A stretch of DNA of 64,000 nt from a virus. How positions within the stretch are numbered: position 1 is the first letter of the stretch; the number at the start of each line of letters is the position of its first letter. Of the stretch, positions 15,932 through 25,763 are shown in pieces. The stretch covers positions 1 through 64,000 of IMG/VR virus record IMGVR_UViG_3300020472_000011; one strand, given 5' to 3'. The notes beneath the pieces are model-generated. The model saw only the letters and a list, made by a program, of their open reading frames with translations, had not been told where the DNA came from and searched no databases. A program made the translations under genes and the position numbers.

Positions 15932-16737
15932 CCTATCATATCCATAGGTGGTAGTTCAAAGGTGCTTGAAGACATTTCCATTAGTCTTGCAATTTCATCA
16001 TTAGCATCATTGAACAATTCTCTACCATTAAGTTGGACACCACCTGGTAGATTAACACCTTGAAACTTGATTAAGTTTTGACCCCACTGCCTCTTTATCT
16101 TAGCAGTAGAATATTGTTTTACGAAAGGATCATTATAAACTTGTGTGAAAGTATCTGGTTCTAATGCTCTATAGCATTGTATAACAAGATACAATTCTTC
16201 TGTTAGCATTGATTCATCAATATCAAGATATAATCTATCTTGCCTTTGGTTAAATCTATACTCAACAAATGCTCCGTTGTTTAGAACCATGTCAATAGTT
16301 TCTAACCACTGCTTAACCATAAAGTAGTTAAGCATGTCAAGAGAACCAAAAGCATACAGGTCATTCAAGAAGATCTGATACTCAATACCAAATAGGTTGT
16401 TACGGATAGCATTACTTGCTAATCCATATACTTTAGATATCCCCATTATGTGTTGGGGGATCATAATATAATTATCTGATCGTTCCCACTTAGTACTATC
16501 AGCATCTGACATGATAGTCTCAGACTTACCATCAAATCTGGCCTTGTCATCTGCTGTGATCTTATGTTTTAGATACATCAACTCCATACCATCATAATGA
16601 CGCTCCCTGTAATATTGGAGAGCATCATCGATAGCATCACTTACTTGATCGTCATCAACATTGACCTCAAGTACAGGAGCCCCTAATTGTCTTTTGCAGT
16701 AATCTGCTAATTGTGTTCTACTAGCTGGTTGTGCCAT
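15928..16737 (-). CDS. 13: Neck protein gp13
   Basis: The 269-residue protein (T4: 309) binds the portal side of the neck. It opens MAQPASRTQLADYCKRQLGA, then DDDQVSDAIDDALQYYRERH, which is the conserved gp13 start. YIMIPQHIMGISKVYGL and FGSLDMLNYFMVKQWLETID follow. A strong ribosome binding site (GGAGGT) precedes the ATG at 16737. It is the first gene of the overlapping run 13-14-15-16. Confidence 0.95.
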   Translation of the reverse strand: MAQPASRTQLADYCKRQLGAPVLEVNVDDDQVSDAIDDALQYYRERHYDGMELMYLKHKITADDKARFDGKSETIMSDADSTKWERSDNYIMIPQHIMGISKVYGLASNAIRNNLFGIEYQIFLNDLYAFGSLDMLNYFMVKQWLETIDMVLNNGAFVEYRFNQRQDRLYLDIDESMLTEELYLVIQCYRALEPDTFTQVYNDPFVKQYSTAKIKRQWGQNLIKFQGVNLPGGVQLNGRELFNDANDEIARLMEMSSSTFELPPMDMIG

Positions 16738-16745
16738 ATGACCTC

Positions 16746-19700
16746 CTATGCTTGTGCTTCACCCCATCTGAGGTTGATCGTGCTGTTGAATGCGTTACCT
16801 GATGTACAGTAAACGTTAATCGCCAGAACGTCAGGACCATTCGGGAACGTACCTCGACCACCGATAGGAGTATTAGTCAACTCTTTAAGTTCGGTTAAGT
16901 CAATACCATCCCTTTGTCCTGGTGCTGCCACGAAGGAGAAGATTCGTTCACCTGGCTGAGCATATGGAGGAACAATGAATGTATATGTTGTAGTACCAGA
17001 GTTTCCTGGATACGTGTTCTGGGAGAAGACGATCCATACTTGAGTACTATTAGCATTTCTAATCTGTGATACAGTTGAACCACCAGGTAGTGATCCACCA
17101 GTCACCTGCATACCTACCTGAACTCCTTGAACATCAGTCTTGTCGAATCGAACCCACTTAGTCCAGTAGTTTCTAGTAACTCTGTTAACAGCAGTAATGT
17201 TAGCACCACCAGCACTCCAGTTAGCACTAGATCCAGATGCAATCTGAGCGAATGATGGTTGTCCACCTTCACCAGATGTATTCAAACCACCCCAAGTAAT
17301 GTCAACAGGGTTTGCTGGATAGTTAATCGGGTTTAGAATTCCTTCAACGATAACTCCCTGAGAAGAACTACCACCCTGTGTAGTAATTTCTACACTCTTC
17401 AGTAGCAACTGTGCTCTGTTGATTAGTTCTCTCTCACCCAAGTCACCAGTCAGTGCGTTAGACACACTAGGTGATAGACGGATTAGGAATACCGTATACG
17501 GTGTGACTGAGATCTCAATCTCAGATTCCTGATAGTTGAAGAGGTATCCTCTATCTTCATCGAATCCACCATCTGTTAGATATGCAGAACCCCAGTGGTT
17601 AATCTGTGGTGTTGCAGTAGTGGTGAGTAGAATCACACCCTCGTTCTTAGTATAAGAATCTGCTGGTCCAGCAGTGTATGTTCTGTTTGCTCCAGCAGTA
17701 TAGTTGTTTAAGTTTGCTGTTCTTGTAAGACCAACAAGTCTATTAAGTGTTGTATTTCTAGAAGAATAACGAATCAATTCGTTACCAACATAGACAACAC
17801 CTGTGTCTGGGAATAGAGTTACATCTGCAACTGGAAGATAATCAATAAAACTATCGGTAACAGCAGTTGTCAATTTAGTTCTTGGTCCTTCGTTTAGAAC
17901 CTCATACCTAACAGGTAAGTTACCTGAACGCATGAATGCTTCTCTGTTCCTGTTGTTGTTCTTAAGTCTGTGTGCGAACACAAAGTTACCTGATGGACCT
18001 CTGAACATCCAGTCAATAAATCCAGCACCATACCATGTATACTGGAATCCAATCATCTGCATGGTATTGATCTGAAGTTCGTATCCTGACTTACCAGTAC
18101 CATCACATTTGTCAATGTTCCATTGTGCTTGTGGAATAATAATATCTCTAGTCAATGCAGCCTTTGTGTTAACTGCACCAACCGCACCCCTGTAGTCAGG
18201 GTTAACTGTCATATTTTGATCGTCTATAATAGAAGTAACAACATGACTCATTCCACGAATAACTAATCTATCACCAGTAGTTAACTGTTCAGTGAACTTA
18301 GTATTCGTTCCTGATATAAGGTTGTTATCTGGTTGAGCACTTACAGTACCAGCAATCTGGAATGTAGAAGATCTTAAACCAACAGATAAGTTTGTTCCAT
18401 CATACTGGAAGAAGATACCATTCTGATCATCGAACGCACCAGATCTTACAGTAGAACCTTTCCACTTATACAGAGATATACTTGGTTGTTGACCAAACTC
18501 AGCATTAGTATCAGCAAGTGTTCCTGTAGCCAAGACAGTTAATGTAATTTCATTAATGATACTTGCAACAATATAGTGACCATCATATCCAGCAGTTGTT
18601 ATACCACCAAGAGCAATCTCAGCACCAACCTGTAGACCATGATCAACGTCATCAGTAACTACAGTTATAACACTACCAAAATTAGTACCATCAGCACTAA
18701 CTGATCTCAAGTCATATGAAGGAGCGAATAAAGCACCAGTAGTATACTGAATACCTTTACCTGACTGGTATCTAATATATTTCTTAGATTGACGAATCGC
18801 CTGAGCACCGTGTGATGGTGAACCTGTTCCTAGTTGCACACCACCGTCAAATGGTCTGTGTGTATAGAAACAGTCTGGTCTAGTATAGAGTTCACCAGTA
18901 AGAGAAGTATTAGTATCAATAGTACCAGTGGTTCTTGTAGTATAAACAAACTTGTTTAGGTTAGGAACTTCTTCAATAAAGAATGGTCCTGAAGCAAGAT
19001 CATGGTTATTACCAGTAGAATCAATAGCAGAAAGGATTGTATTTCCTGGAACCAATCCATGATTGTTAGCAAATGTTGCACTTATTCTTGCAATAGCAGA
19101 GTAAGTTATATTAGTACCATTATTAATAATACCACTAGTTGTAGCAGATAAAGAAACAGATGGATAGAATGCAATACTCTCTCCTGATACTGGAGTACCA
19201 GATGCAGTGATAGCAGTAATCTCTCCAGTTAGATAATCAATGTCTGTGACAGTGATAGTCATATCGTTAATGGTTGGATCACCACCAAGTTCTTGACCAC
19301 CGATTAAGAATTGATAACCAATTTGGTATCCACTACCACCATTAGCAATTTCAGGAGCATAGTTACCACCAGAAATCTTAGGTAGGAATGTTGCATTAAA
19401 TGCTATATTGTTTGCAGTTAGTGACTCGAATGTTGCATTACCGTCTGCTGCTGTACCACCAATACTGAATGCAGTGATCTCACCAGATGCACCAACACTG
19501 GTTACAGTAACAGTTAAGTCATGAGTAGCAGTTTCACCACCTAAGATTCCACCATCAATGATAACAGTATCATTCGGTTGGTAACTAGAACCAGGGTTGA
19601 TTATAACAGCACTATATGTTGGTGTGGTTGTTGTATTCTCATTGGGGGTAAAGTTTGAATGAGCAATTGTTTGAGTATCAGCAGTACCACCTCCACCTTC

Positions 19701-21806
19701 AGTAGTAGTTGCAACTACAGAGAATTCTTGACCAGCAACTATAGCAGTCAATTGCATTTTTGCAAGACCAGCCTGAGAAGGAGATCCAGCACTTGCTCTT
19801 ACGAAAGCAGAACCACTAGAAAGATCATTGACAGCATTAATAAGTCCGTTCCTTACTTCTGTTATACCATCATTAGTGGCAGCATCATAAGTAAATGTTT
19901 CAACTGTACTTGTTGCAGTATCAGTTATTTGAACTGAGAATGAATCTTCAAACTCTACTACTCCACCAATTTCGACATCATCAATCTGAGATATCTTACT
20001 ACCAGAACCTGTTCTAGTAACTCTGAATGATGAGTTAATACCAACACCAGATCCAGCAGCACCAGTTACGTTATTGTATTCCTGAGTAGAGAAGATACCT
20101 TGACCAATAGGAGTAAAGGTAAGAATCTCACCAGCAGCACCAACTGTTTTAATGAAGATGTTTAAGTCATGAGCTGGTGAATTACCACCAAGAACATTAC
20201 CATAGATAACAATTTGTTCTCCAGCAGCATATCCAGTTCCAGCGTAAGGAGTTCCTTCTGCTGCTGTACCACTAGGAGTAATACTTTGAATTTGACCATT
20301 AACATCAACAGCATCAATTGTAATAGTCAAGTCGTTAGTTGGTGAAACACCACCTAAGTTATTACCTAAGATAAGAACTGTTTCTGTAGCAGAATATTGA
20401 CTTCCACTATTAGATATGAATATATTTGAATAAGATGCTCCACCAACAGTACCATCCCTTTCAACGTTGAAGGTAGCATTGGCCCCAAGTCCAGCATACG
20501 TATCTACTGGAACATTATCATAAGCAACTGTCTGTTTAATATCAACACCATTGTATGCACCAGAAGTTCTCATGATATCAAATGATGCTCCATTACCATT
20601 ACCAAAGTTAACTGTAGCTGGTGATGTTGGTGTAGAGATGAAACTGTTACCAGTTCTGTCTGCTGTATATGGTGCAGATAGAGATATAGTATTTGTTTCG
20701 ATGTTTGTAACAAAGATTGTAGTTCCAGAACCGTTATCTAGAGCAGCACCAATATCAATTCCTGTTGTATCATTAAGCTCAACTGTAGAAACAGGTGCTG
20801 TGAATGATGTTGTAATATTAATAGCGGTATCAGAACCCACATAACCAGTTATCTGTGTACCAGCTTGTAATCCAGCTGAAGAAAGAGGAGCACCAATTGG
20901 AGGAGGTGATCCTGGAGCATTGATACCAATTCTATTTGCACCAGCAGAAGTATTACCTCTAGTTGATAATTGACCAGAAGCACCATTAGATTCTACTGCT
21001 AGAGTAGGGTTTCCTAATGAAGCACCAGTATAGAAACCTGCTTTCCTTAACTGTACAAATCCAGACATTAGACTGGTAGCAGGTGATAGACCTACCTTAC
21101 CTTTTGCATAGAAATTAAATTGATCTACATCAGGAACATCACTAATAATGAATGAACCTTCTGCCTTAGCAAATCCCTCTACACCATCATTAACACCCTT
21201 AAGTGTGACAGGATCTCCAACAGAAAATCCATGTTCAAGTTCAGTATCTACTGTAATAAGAGATGGACCTATACCACCACTGTTTGTAGAAGCATCGGTT
21301 GTAATTGAACTAACAGAAACATCAGCACCTGGATACTCGAAGGAAGATGGATATCCACGTACTAGGTCAATGGTCTGCCATTTAGTTGGCTGAATACCAT
21401 ACTCAAAGTCAGCGTCAAGCATACTAAGAGGCTCAGCAAAACGCATACGTTCGATAGCGTCTGTACCGAAGTCGTATGGTCTCATCTTAACTTCATCACC
21501 TTCAATAAAGATGATTAAGTTATCAGCAGAAGTATATGTTGAAGTATCAAACAGGAATGTAATGGTAGTTACACCGTTTGATAACGTACTAGCGAAAGGG
21601 AAGTCTGGATCAGATCCATCAGATGTTTCCGTGAACGCTGCTGATATCTGTTGAGAGTTATCAGCAAAGTTATAAAGTACAACGTTTGCGGTAACGTTTG
21701 TGATCAGCAGAATCTGGTCAGGACTGACTTTATCCAAAACCTTCAATGTTCCAGCACCAGAAAGACCAGGTGAGAAAACGTAGTCTCTTATTTGCCTTTT
21801 AGCCAT
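16746..21806 (-). CDS. Very large beta-repeat virion structural protein, 1686 aa
   Basis: The 1686-residue protein probably forms a tail or neck appendage. The N-terminal part (residues 1-170) is a beta domain starting MAKRQIRDYVFSPGLSGAGT. Residues about 430-910 hold at least five loose copies of a module with a GxxY turn followed by GE(I/L) text, for example SSYQPNDTVIIDGGILGGE, SGYQIGYQFLIGGQELGG and TGYAAGEQIVIYGNVLGG. The region near 1000-1160 has TRPDCFYTHRPFDGGVQLG, familiar from cyanophage structural proteins. The C-terminus ends YCTSGNAFNSTINLRWGEAQ. It lies 24 bases from the gene before and 9 from gp13. No enzymatic motif is visible. Confidence 0.75.
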   Translation of the reverse strand: MAKRQIRDYVFSPGLSGAGTLKVLDKVSPDQILLITNVTANVVLYNFADNSQQISAAFTETSDGSDPDFPFASTLSNGVTTITFLFDTSTYTSADNLIIFIEGDEVKMRPYDFGTDAIERMRFAEPLSMLDADFEYGIQPTKWQTIDLVRGYPSSFEYPGADVSVSSITTDASTNSGGIGPSLITVDTELEHGFSVGDPVTLKGVNDGVEGFAKAEGSFIISDVPDVDQFNFYAKGKVGLSPATSLMSGFVQLRKAGFYTGASLGNPTLAVESNGASGQLSTRGNTSAGANRIGINAPGSPPPIGAPLSSAGLQAGTQITGYVGSDTAINITTSFTAPVSTVELNDTTGIDIGAALDNGSGTTIFVTNIETNTISLSAPYTADRTGNSFISTPTSPATVNFGNGNGASFDIMRTSGAYNGVDIKQTVAYDNVPVDTYAGLGANATFNVERDGTVGGASYSNIFISNSGSQYSATETVLILGNNLGGVSPTNDLTITIDAVDVNGQIQSITPSGTAAEGTPYAGTGYAAGEQIVIYGNVLGGNSPAHDLNIFIKTVGAAGEILTFTPIGQGIFSTQEYNNVTGAAGSGVGINSSFRVTRTGSGSKISQIDDVEIGGVVEFEDSFSVQITDTATSTVETFTYDAATNDGITEVRNGLINAVNDLSSGSAFVRASAGSPSQAGLAKMQLTAIVAGQEFSVVATTTEGGGGTADTQTIAHSNFTPNENTTTTPTYSAVIINPGSSYQPNDTVIIDGGILGGETATHDLTVTVTSVGASGEITAFSIGGTAADGNATFESLTANNIAFNATFLPKISGGNYAPEIANGGSGYQIGYQFLIGGQELGGDPTINDMTITVTDIDYLTGEITAITASGTPVSGESIAFYPSVSLSATTSGIINNGTNITYSAIARISATFANNHGLVPGNTILSAIDSTGNNHDLASGPFFIEEVPNLNKFVYTTRTTGTIDTNTSLTGELYTRPDCFYTHRPFDGGVQLGTGSPSHGAQAIRQSKKYIRYQSGKGIQYTTGALFAPSYDLRSVSADGTNFGSVITVVTDDVDHGLQVGAEIALGGITTAGYDGHYIVASIINEITLTVLATGTLADTNAEFGQQPSISLYKWKGSTVRSGAFDDQNGIFFQYDGTNLSVGLRSSTFQIAGTVSAQPDNNLISGTNTKFTEQLTTGDRLVIRGMSHVVTSIIDDQNMTVNPDYRGAVGAVNTKAALTRDIIIPQAQWNIDKCDGTGKSGYELQINTMQMIGFQYTWYGAGFIDWMFRGPSGNFVFAHRLKNNNRNREAFMRSGNLPVRYEVLNEGPRTKLTTAVTDSFIDYLPVADVTLFPDTGVVYVGNELIRYSSRNTTLNRLVGLTRTANLNNYTAGANRTYTAGPADSYTKNEGVILLTTTATPQINHWGSAYLTDGGFDEDRGYLFNYQESEIEISVTPYTVFLIRLSPSVSNALTGDLGERELINRAQLLLKSVEITTQGGSSSQGVIVEGILNPINYPANPVDITWGGLNTSGEGGQPSFAQIASGSSANWSAGGANITAVNRVTRNYWTKWVRFDKTDVQGVQVGMQVTGGSLPGGSTVSQIRNANSTQVWIVFSQNTYPGNSGTTTYTFIVPPYAQPGERIFSFVAAPGQRDGIDLTELKELTNTPIGGRGTFPNGPDVLAINVYCTSGNAFNSTINLRWGEAQA

Positions 21807-21829
21807 TTTTTAATTTCCCTCGATCTTTT

Positions 21830-22963
21830 TTATGAAAGTGCAATTGCTAGTGCAGTTACTTGGGAGTCTACAGCAGTCTTGGACATTGCATCCCCTGGCG
21901 CAGTAGCTCTACCTAGATTCGTTATTTTATTATTTAGAAGACTTAGATCAGCAGTAACACCACTGTGTACATCTAAAGTTCCATCCACAACTGTGTTACC
22001 ATCTGCATCTACTGTGAACTTAGTACCACCAACCCCGAAGGTAGTACCACAAGCAAGAGCAGATGTAACAGAAGCACTAGCACCAGCAATAGCACCAGCA
22101 GCAGAAACACTAAAGGTAGGAGAAAGTAAATCAGCACCACCTTTGATACCATCATTGACTCCTAGTTCACCTTCCACTGTAGTGTTAGTACCTTTAAGAG
22201 TTGTATCTCCTGTAACGTCAAGAGTTCCACCAACAGTAACATTTTGCTGTAAATCAGCGTCTCCAACAACAGTAAAGTTCCCATTAACACTGAAGTCAGT
22301 TGCAATAATGTTATACTTAAACTTACCATATACAGCAAAACTCATTATGTTGGCATCCTCAGCCCACACAATAATCTGTTGATCTCCTGTTGCTTTAATG
22401 TCAGTTCTCTGATAGAATGTACGTGGGAAAAGTTTCGTGTTATAATTTAAGTAGTTTGCAGTTTGCAATTCTGCTTGACCATCTTCCAAGATTCCTATTC
22501 TGAATCTAGAAGGAGTATGACTCTGGTTAGAAACGAAGATCGAAAGTTCTACGTCTTCACCAGTAGGTACTGTATAGATGCTAGTATTAGTTCTAGCAGT
22601 AGTCACAAGAGCAGAATTTAAGAATCCAGAACCAACTGGGTTATCAACAACTTCTCCATGCACCAAGAAAGAGGTAGTTTCGTAGTCACTATATACAACC
22701 AGACTTTGCCCATTGGCATAGTACAAGGTTTGAGTTTCATAAGTCTCTCCAGACTGAATCTCCATGTCATATAGGATGTAGTTCGATGGAGCGAAAGCCA
22801 ACAACGCACCACTTGAAACTCCGATCCTTACCCTTACTGGGTATGGACTTTGGTGAGATATTGAAATTTTTGCCTCTACCAGCTTTGCTGCTGGAGCCTC
22901 ATGAAGTACTGTCCTAGTCTTGACTTGTGGGACTATAGCTGCTAGAGCACCATAAGTAGCCAT
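21830..22963 (-). CDS. Fiber-like structural protein with duplicated N-terminal beta domain, 377 aa
   Basis: Residues about 25-105 and 130-215 are diverged copies of one beta domain: KISISHQSPYPVRVRIGVSS / YILYDMEIQSGETYE / LVHGEV against LSIFVSNQSHTPSRFRIGIL / YLNYNTKLFPRTFYQ / FAVYGK. Residues about 225-320 form a repeat-rich shaft (NFTVVGDADLQQNVTVGG, LDVTGDTTLKGTNTTVEG), typical of tail fibers. The end is GRATAPGDAMSKTAVDSQV. A single copy of the N-terminal domain makes up the 107-residue protein at 36131-36454. It is divergent to hldD, with a late promoter in the gap. Confidence 0.7.
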   Translation of the reverse strand: MATYGALAAIVPQVKTRTVLHEAPAAKLVEAKISISHQSPYPVRVRIGVSSGALLAFAPSNYILYDMEIQSGETYETQTLYYANGQSLVVYSDYETTSFLVHGEVVDNPVGSGFLNSALVTTARTNTSIYTVPTGEDVELSIFVSNQSHTPSRFRIGILEDGQAELQTANYLNYNTKLFPRTFYQRTDIKATGDQQIIVWAEDANIMSFAVYGKFKYNIIATDFSVNGNFTVVGDADLQQNVTVGGTLDVTGDTTLKGTNTTVEGELGVNDGIKGGADLLSPTFSVSAAGAIAGASASVTSALACGTTFGVGGTKFTVDADGNTVVDGTLDVHSGVTADLSLLNNKITNLGRATAPGDAMSKTAVDSQVTALAIALS

Positions 22964-22994
22964 AACTTTGGGGGTTTATATTACAATCGTTAGT

Positions 22995-23002
22995 TATTTA
23001 TA
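22995..23002 (-). promoter_or_regulatory. T4-type late promoter upstream of the 377-aa fiber gene (TATAAATA)
   Basis: An exact TATAAATA on the minus strand lies 32 bases from the fiber-gene ATG. Its outer base coincides with the first base of the hldD start codon on the opposite strand, so minus-strand transcription begins within the hldD 5' boundary. Confidence 0.75.
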
Positions 23003-23826
23003 TGAAAATTCTTACAGGATGCAATGGATTCATCGGAAAGAAATTTGCCGATCAACTTGATGGAAAATTCATCGGGTTTGAAATGGGAAACGCCTTTCAG
23101 TTACTAGACAACTTACCTGTCTGGGATGATATTGATGAAATCATTCACATGGGAGCAATATCAAGTACAACAGAAACTGATATTGGAAAGATCACAATTT
23201 ACAATACAGAGTTTTCAATAAAACTATTTAAGAAAGCAATAGAACTAGGTATACCAGTTAAGTATGCCTCGTCTGCATCTGTCTATGGAAACTCAGCAGG
23301 TAATATCAATCCTTTGAATTACTATGCTATATCAAAAGTTCAAGTAGACTACTGGGTACAAGACAATATAGATCTATTTGAAAGTATTCAAGGATTCAGA
23401 TTCTTCAATGTATATGGAGAAGGTGAGGAGCATAAAGGAAACCAACGCAGTCCTATCAGTAAATTTACTGAGGAAGCAAAGATGACAGGTAAAATTAAAA
23501 TCTTTAAAAACTCTGAAAAGATGGTCAGAGACTTTATATACGTTGGTGATGTAGTTGACCGTGTTCTCAACAACACATTAGACTCAGGAATATATGATCT
23601 CGGTACAGGACATCCACATTCCTTCAGAGATATTGCTGACATAATTGCAGACAAATATAATGCACAGGTAGAAGAGATAGATTTCCCAGTACACTTACAA
23701 GGAAAATATCAATTCTATACCTGTGCAGATATGTTCTGGTCCAATAAGTATAAATTTACAAACGTAGAGGACTACATCAATCACCCCTTAAAATACGGTA
23801 CGAGTCGTCCTCAAAATGCTCTGTAG
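23002..23826 (+). CDS. hldD: ADP-L-glycero-D-manno-heptose-6-epimerase, HldD-like
   Basis: The 274-residue NAD(P)-dependent short-chain epimerase (E. coli HldD: about 310) converts ADP-D-glycero-D-manno-heptose to the L-glycero form. The Rossmann motif is TGCNGFIG at residues 5-12; YASSASVYG (88-96) and the YxxxK pair Tyr108/Lys112 form the active site. IIHMGAISSTTETD, GFRFFNVYG followed by EEHKG, RDFIYVGDVVD and GKYQFYTCAD all parallel HldD specifically. It is the only plus-strand gene in the window. No good ribosome binding site precedes the ATG. Its last 50 bases overlap the cupin gene on the other strand. Confidence 0.93.
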   Translation: MKILTGCNGFIGKKFADQLDGKFIGFEMGNAFQLLDNLPVWDDIDEIIHMGAISSTTETDIGKITIYNTEFSIKLFKKAIELGIPVKYASSASVYGNSAGNINPLNYYAISKVQVDYWVQDNIDLFESIQGFRFFNVYGEGEEHKGNQRSPISKFTEEAKMTGKIKIFKNSEKMVRDFIYVGDVVDRVLNNTLDSGIYDLGTGHPHSFRDIADIIADKYNAQVEEIDFPVHLQGKYQFYTCADMFWSNKYKFTNVEDYINHPLKYGTSRPQNAL

Positions 23827-24118
23827 AAAATTCGAATAGTTCTACGTCTGTGATGCCTTCCATCATATGTCTAAGACCAGGAGGTATGTAAAACTTATCT
23901 CCTGGTTTTAATATGATTGTGTCTGCATCAATAAAATCATCTCTATGACCATAGGTCATCTTTAGTTCACCACTCTGAACATAGAATGTTTCATCTTTAA
24001 TCTTGTGGTAATGGTATGAACACTTCTTACCTGCATTAAAGAATAGAAGTTTTCCACAATACTTTTCAGAATTGCAGATCCACTTCTCATAACCCCAACC
24101 TTTTTGAACATGTTTCAT
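23777..24118 (-). CDS. Cupin-domain protein (sugar-phosphate isomerase-like)
   Basis: The protein has 113 residues from the ATG at 24118. This start is preferred over the one 36 bases upstream because it forms ATGA with the previous stop. It is a single cupin barrel: the metal site is His36, His38, Glu43 in YHYHKIKDETFY, with His84 in IPPGLRH. GWGYEKWI and LKPGDKFYIPPGLRHMMEG resemble the C-terminal domain of type II phosphomannose isomerases and related sugar-modifying cupins. Its substrate is unknown; as the last gene of the glycan cassette it may act on a sugar phosphate or nucleotide sugar. It converges with hldD over 50 bases. Confidence 0.8.
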   Translation of the reverse strand: MKHVQKGWGYEKWICNSEKYCGKLLFFNAGKKCSYHYHKIKDETFYVQSGELKMTYGHRDDFIDADTIILKPGDKFYIPPGLRHMMEGITDVELFEFSTEHFEDDSYRILRGD

Positions 24119-24639
24119 TGAAGTTGAATACCGAACGCTAAACTCATTCTCCATCCTGATTCTGGGGCCTCCGCATTATGTACATAGTTAGATGGAAAAG
24201 CGACAAACTTCCCTTGCTTATATTTACAAGAATGAATAACATCTCCTTCATCGTATATATTGGTATCACCCGAACTATCAGTAATATAGTATAGCACAGT
24301 CCAGATTGATTTGTCATCATCATCATGATGTACACCTCCACGCTGATTAGGACATGCAGCATTCAATGCAATTCTTCTTAGTCCTGCAAATTCTTTACCA
24401 GTCACAGATGGTAACCATGTGATTACAAAATTAGTTAGATAATCTACACTGGGTGGTAAGTTTTTCTGATGGAACTGTTCACGCCATCCATCCCAAAAGA
24501 ATACTCTTCCAAAAAAGGTATCTCCATCTTCACAAGCTCTGTGTCCATATGCCACAGGGTATTCATAAAGTTCTTTATTAATCCATTGAATAGTAAAAGG
24601 ATCAAGAAGATCTTCATTTTCATGTATTAAAGAAATCAT
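24115..24639 (-). CDS. 2-oxoglutarate/Fe(II)-dependent oxygenase
   Basis: The 174-residue protein has the double-stranded beta-helix signature: HHDDDD at residues 104-109 supplies the His-X-Asp pair, His154 (NYVHNAEAPE) is the distal iron ligand, and Arg164 (GWRMSLAF) is the likely 2-oxoglutarate contact. TVLYYITDSSGDTNIYDEGD lies between them. The family hydroxylates proteins or small molecules. Substrate is unknown; its place among sugar genes suggests modification of a glycan or of a virion protein. It overlaps the HAD gene by 20 bases and the cupin by four. Confidence 0.85.
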   Translation of the reverse strand: MISLIHENEDLLDPFTIQWINKELYEYPVAYGHRACEDGDTFFGRVFFWDGWREQFHQKNLPPSVDYLTNFVITWLPSVTGKEFAGLRRIALNAACPNQRGGVHHDDDDKSIWTVLYYITDSSGDTNIYDEGDVIHSCKYKQGKFVAFPSNYVHNAEAPESGWRMSLAFGIQLQ

Positions 24640-24940
24640 CTGAATTCACTCCTTTATCATCTATGAAATAATGTGCATGGAATTTACCCATGTGCAACTT
24701 ATCAAACTTACAACCCCATGACTTAAGTTGATTATAGGTTAGGTCATAAAACGCTTCATGTGCTTTAATCCCATCACCTTCAAATCTACCCATACCTCTG
24801 GCAGTATAAAAAATAATACTGTTACCTTCGTCGTATATTTTATTTAACTTCTCTATCCGATCCATCATTGGTTCGGATTTTTCGTACTGTCCTGTAGGAC
24901 AATTACTTATAGTACCATCTATATCAACTACGTATATCAT
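24620..24940 (-). CDS. Small HAD-superfamily phosphatase
   Basis: The 106-residue protein has the HAD nucleophile motif DIDGTI at residues 6-11 (Asp6, Asp8), motif II FYTARG near residue 45, and FIDDKGVN near residue 93 as the acidic motif. Size and layout resemble the small HAD proteins found in capsule loci. In the ADP-heptose pathway a phosphatase (GmhB) removes the 7-phosphate of heptose bisphosphate. GmhB is also HAD-type but longer, so this gene is a candidate replacement by context only. It overlaps the kinase gene by 17 bases. Confidence 0.75.
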   Translation of the reverse strand: MIYVVDIDGTISNCPTGQYEKSEPMMDRIEKLNKIYDEGNSIIFYTARGMGRFEGDGIKAHEAFYDLTYNQLKSWGCKFDKLHMGKFHAHYFIDDKGVNSDDFFNT

Positions 24941-25763
24941 CTATATCATCTCCAGAAAGAACGTATGTACCAGTATTTTGTACTGCTATTGCAGCAGCCT
25001 TATTAGCATAAGGTATAGCTTTCTCTATTGTACCATACTCTAGGTAGAAATAAACCAAAGCACATAAGAAAGTATCACCTGCCCCTGCTACATCAAAACA
25101 AGGAACTTTCTCACCAGGATATATCTCTCCTTTATATTCAGCACCAGCACTACCTTTAGTGACAATTTTATTTCTGTATATACCTTTCAACTTAGAGTCT
25201 TCTAACTCATTGATCTTGATGAAGCATCCTTTCTTAGGTAGTTTACTTTTCTTACTGTCTATGAATACAGGACCATTGAATGTTTCTACTAATTCAAAGA
25301 TCTTTTCTGTATCTAAAAATCCTTTATCATAATCAGATATGATCATGGCATCAAATGGATTACCTATTGGTTCATGATGTACCGTACTAGTAGGATAGGT
25401 ATCACCAGTTGGCAACTCCCATCCATAATCAGCAACCTCATCATTCTCATCCATCCTCATCAGTTGTTGATTAGATCTCTCATCCACAAATCTAGTCTTA
25501 ACTGGTTTTAATTCATTAGTCATTAAATATACATCAACATCAAATGACAAGAGATTTGCTCTTACGTTACTTGCCATTCCTTCTGCTGTTTCAGTACGAA
25601 TGTATTCCATTACTGGTACAGGTGCTTCAGGACTTAACCTTGTACACCTACCATAAACATATTTGTCTATACAGGTCTCACCTATAACGATGACCTTGTA
25701 TTGTCTTTGTTGTGGAATATTCTCCGATCCTATCGAAGAACTCAACTCTTTTTGCATACTCAC
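24924..25763 (-). CDS. hldE1: HldE/RfaE1-type heptose-7-phosphate kinase (PfkB family)
   Basis: This 279-residue PfkB-fold sugar kinase parallels the N-terminal domain of HldE, which phosphorylates D-glycero-beta-D-manno-heptose 7-phosphate at C1. Residues 27-52 (IGETCIDKYVYG, then RLSPEAPVPV), SNQQLMRMD near residue 97, MIISDYDKGFL, and the catalytic DVAGAGDTF (Asp230) all match HldE. About 30 residues are missing between the first lobe and KTRFVDERSN compared with E. coli HldE. The start is GTG at 25763 or ATG at 25757; both lie inside the upstream nucleotidyltransferase gene, giving an overlap of about 80 bases. Confidence 0.88.
   Translation of the reverse strand: MSMQKELSSSIGSENIPQQRQYKVIVIGETCIDKYVYGRCTRLSPEAPVPVMEYIRTETAEGMASNVRANLLSFDVDVYLMTNELKPVKTRFVDERSNQQLMRMDENDEVADYGWELPTGDTYPTSTVHHEPIGNPFDAMIISDYDKGFLDTEKIFELVETFNGPVFIDSKKSKLPKKGCFIKINELEDSKLKGIYRNKIVTKGSAGAEYKGEIYPGEKVPCFDVAGAGDTFLCALVYFYLEYGTIEKAIPYANKAAAIAVQNTGTYVLSGDDIDDIRS

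Noticed and set aside
21792-22382. 196-residue plus-strand open frame opposite the fiber gene
   Set aside because: Composition is antisense-like and it lies wholly within a convincing minus-strand structural gene.
23777-24154. Upstream start of the cupin gene at 24154
   Set aside because: It would overlap the oxygenase gene by 40 bases, while the ATG at 24118 gives the ATGA junction seen across the window and starts at the conserved part.
24620-24940. Naming the HAD protein GmhB
   Set aside because: It is much shorter than GmhB and shares only general HAD motifs; context alone suggests the role.
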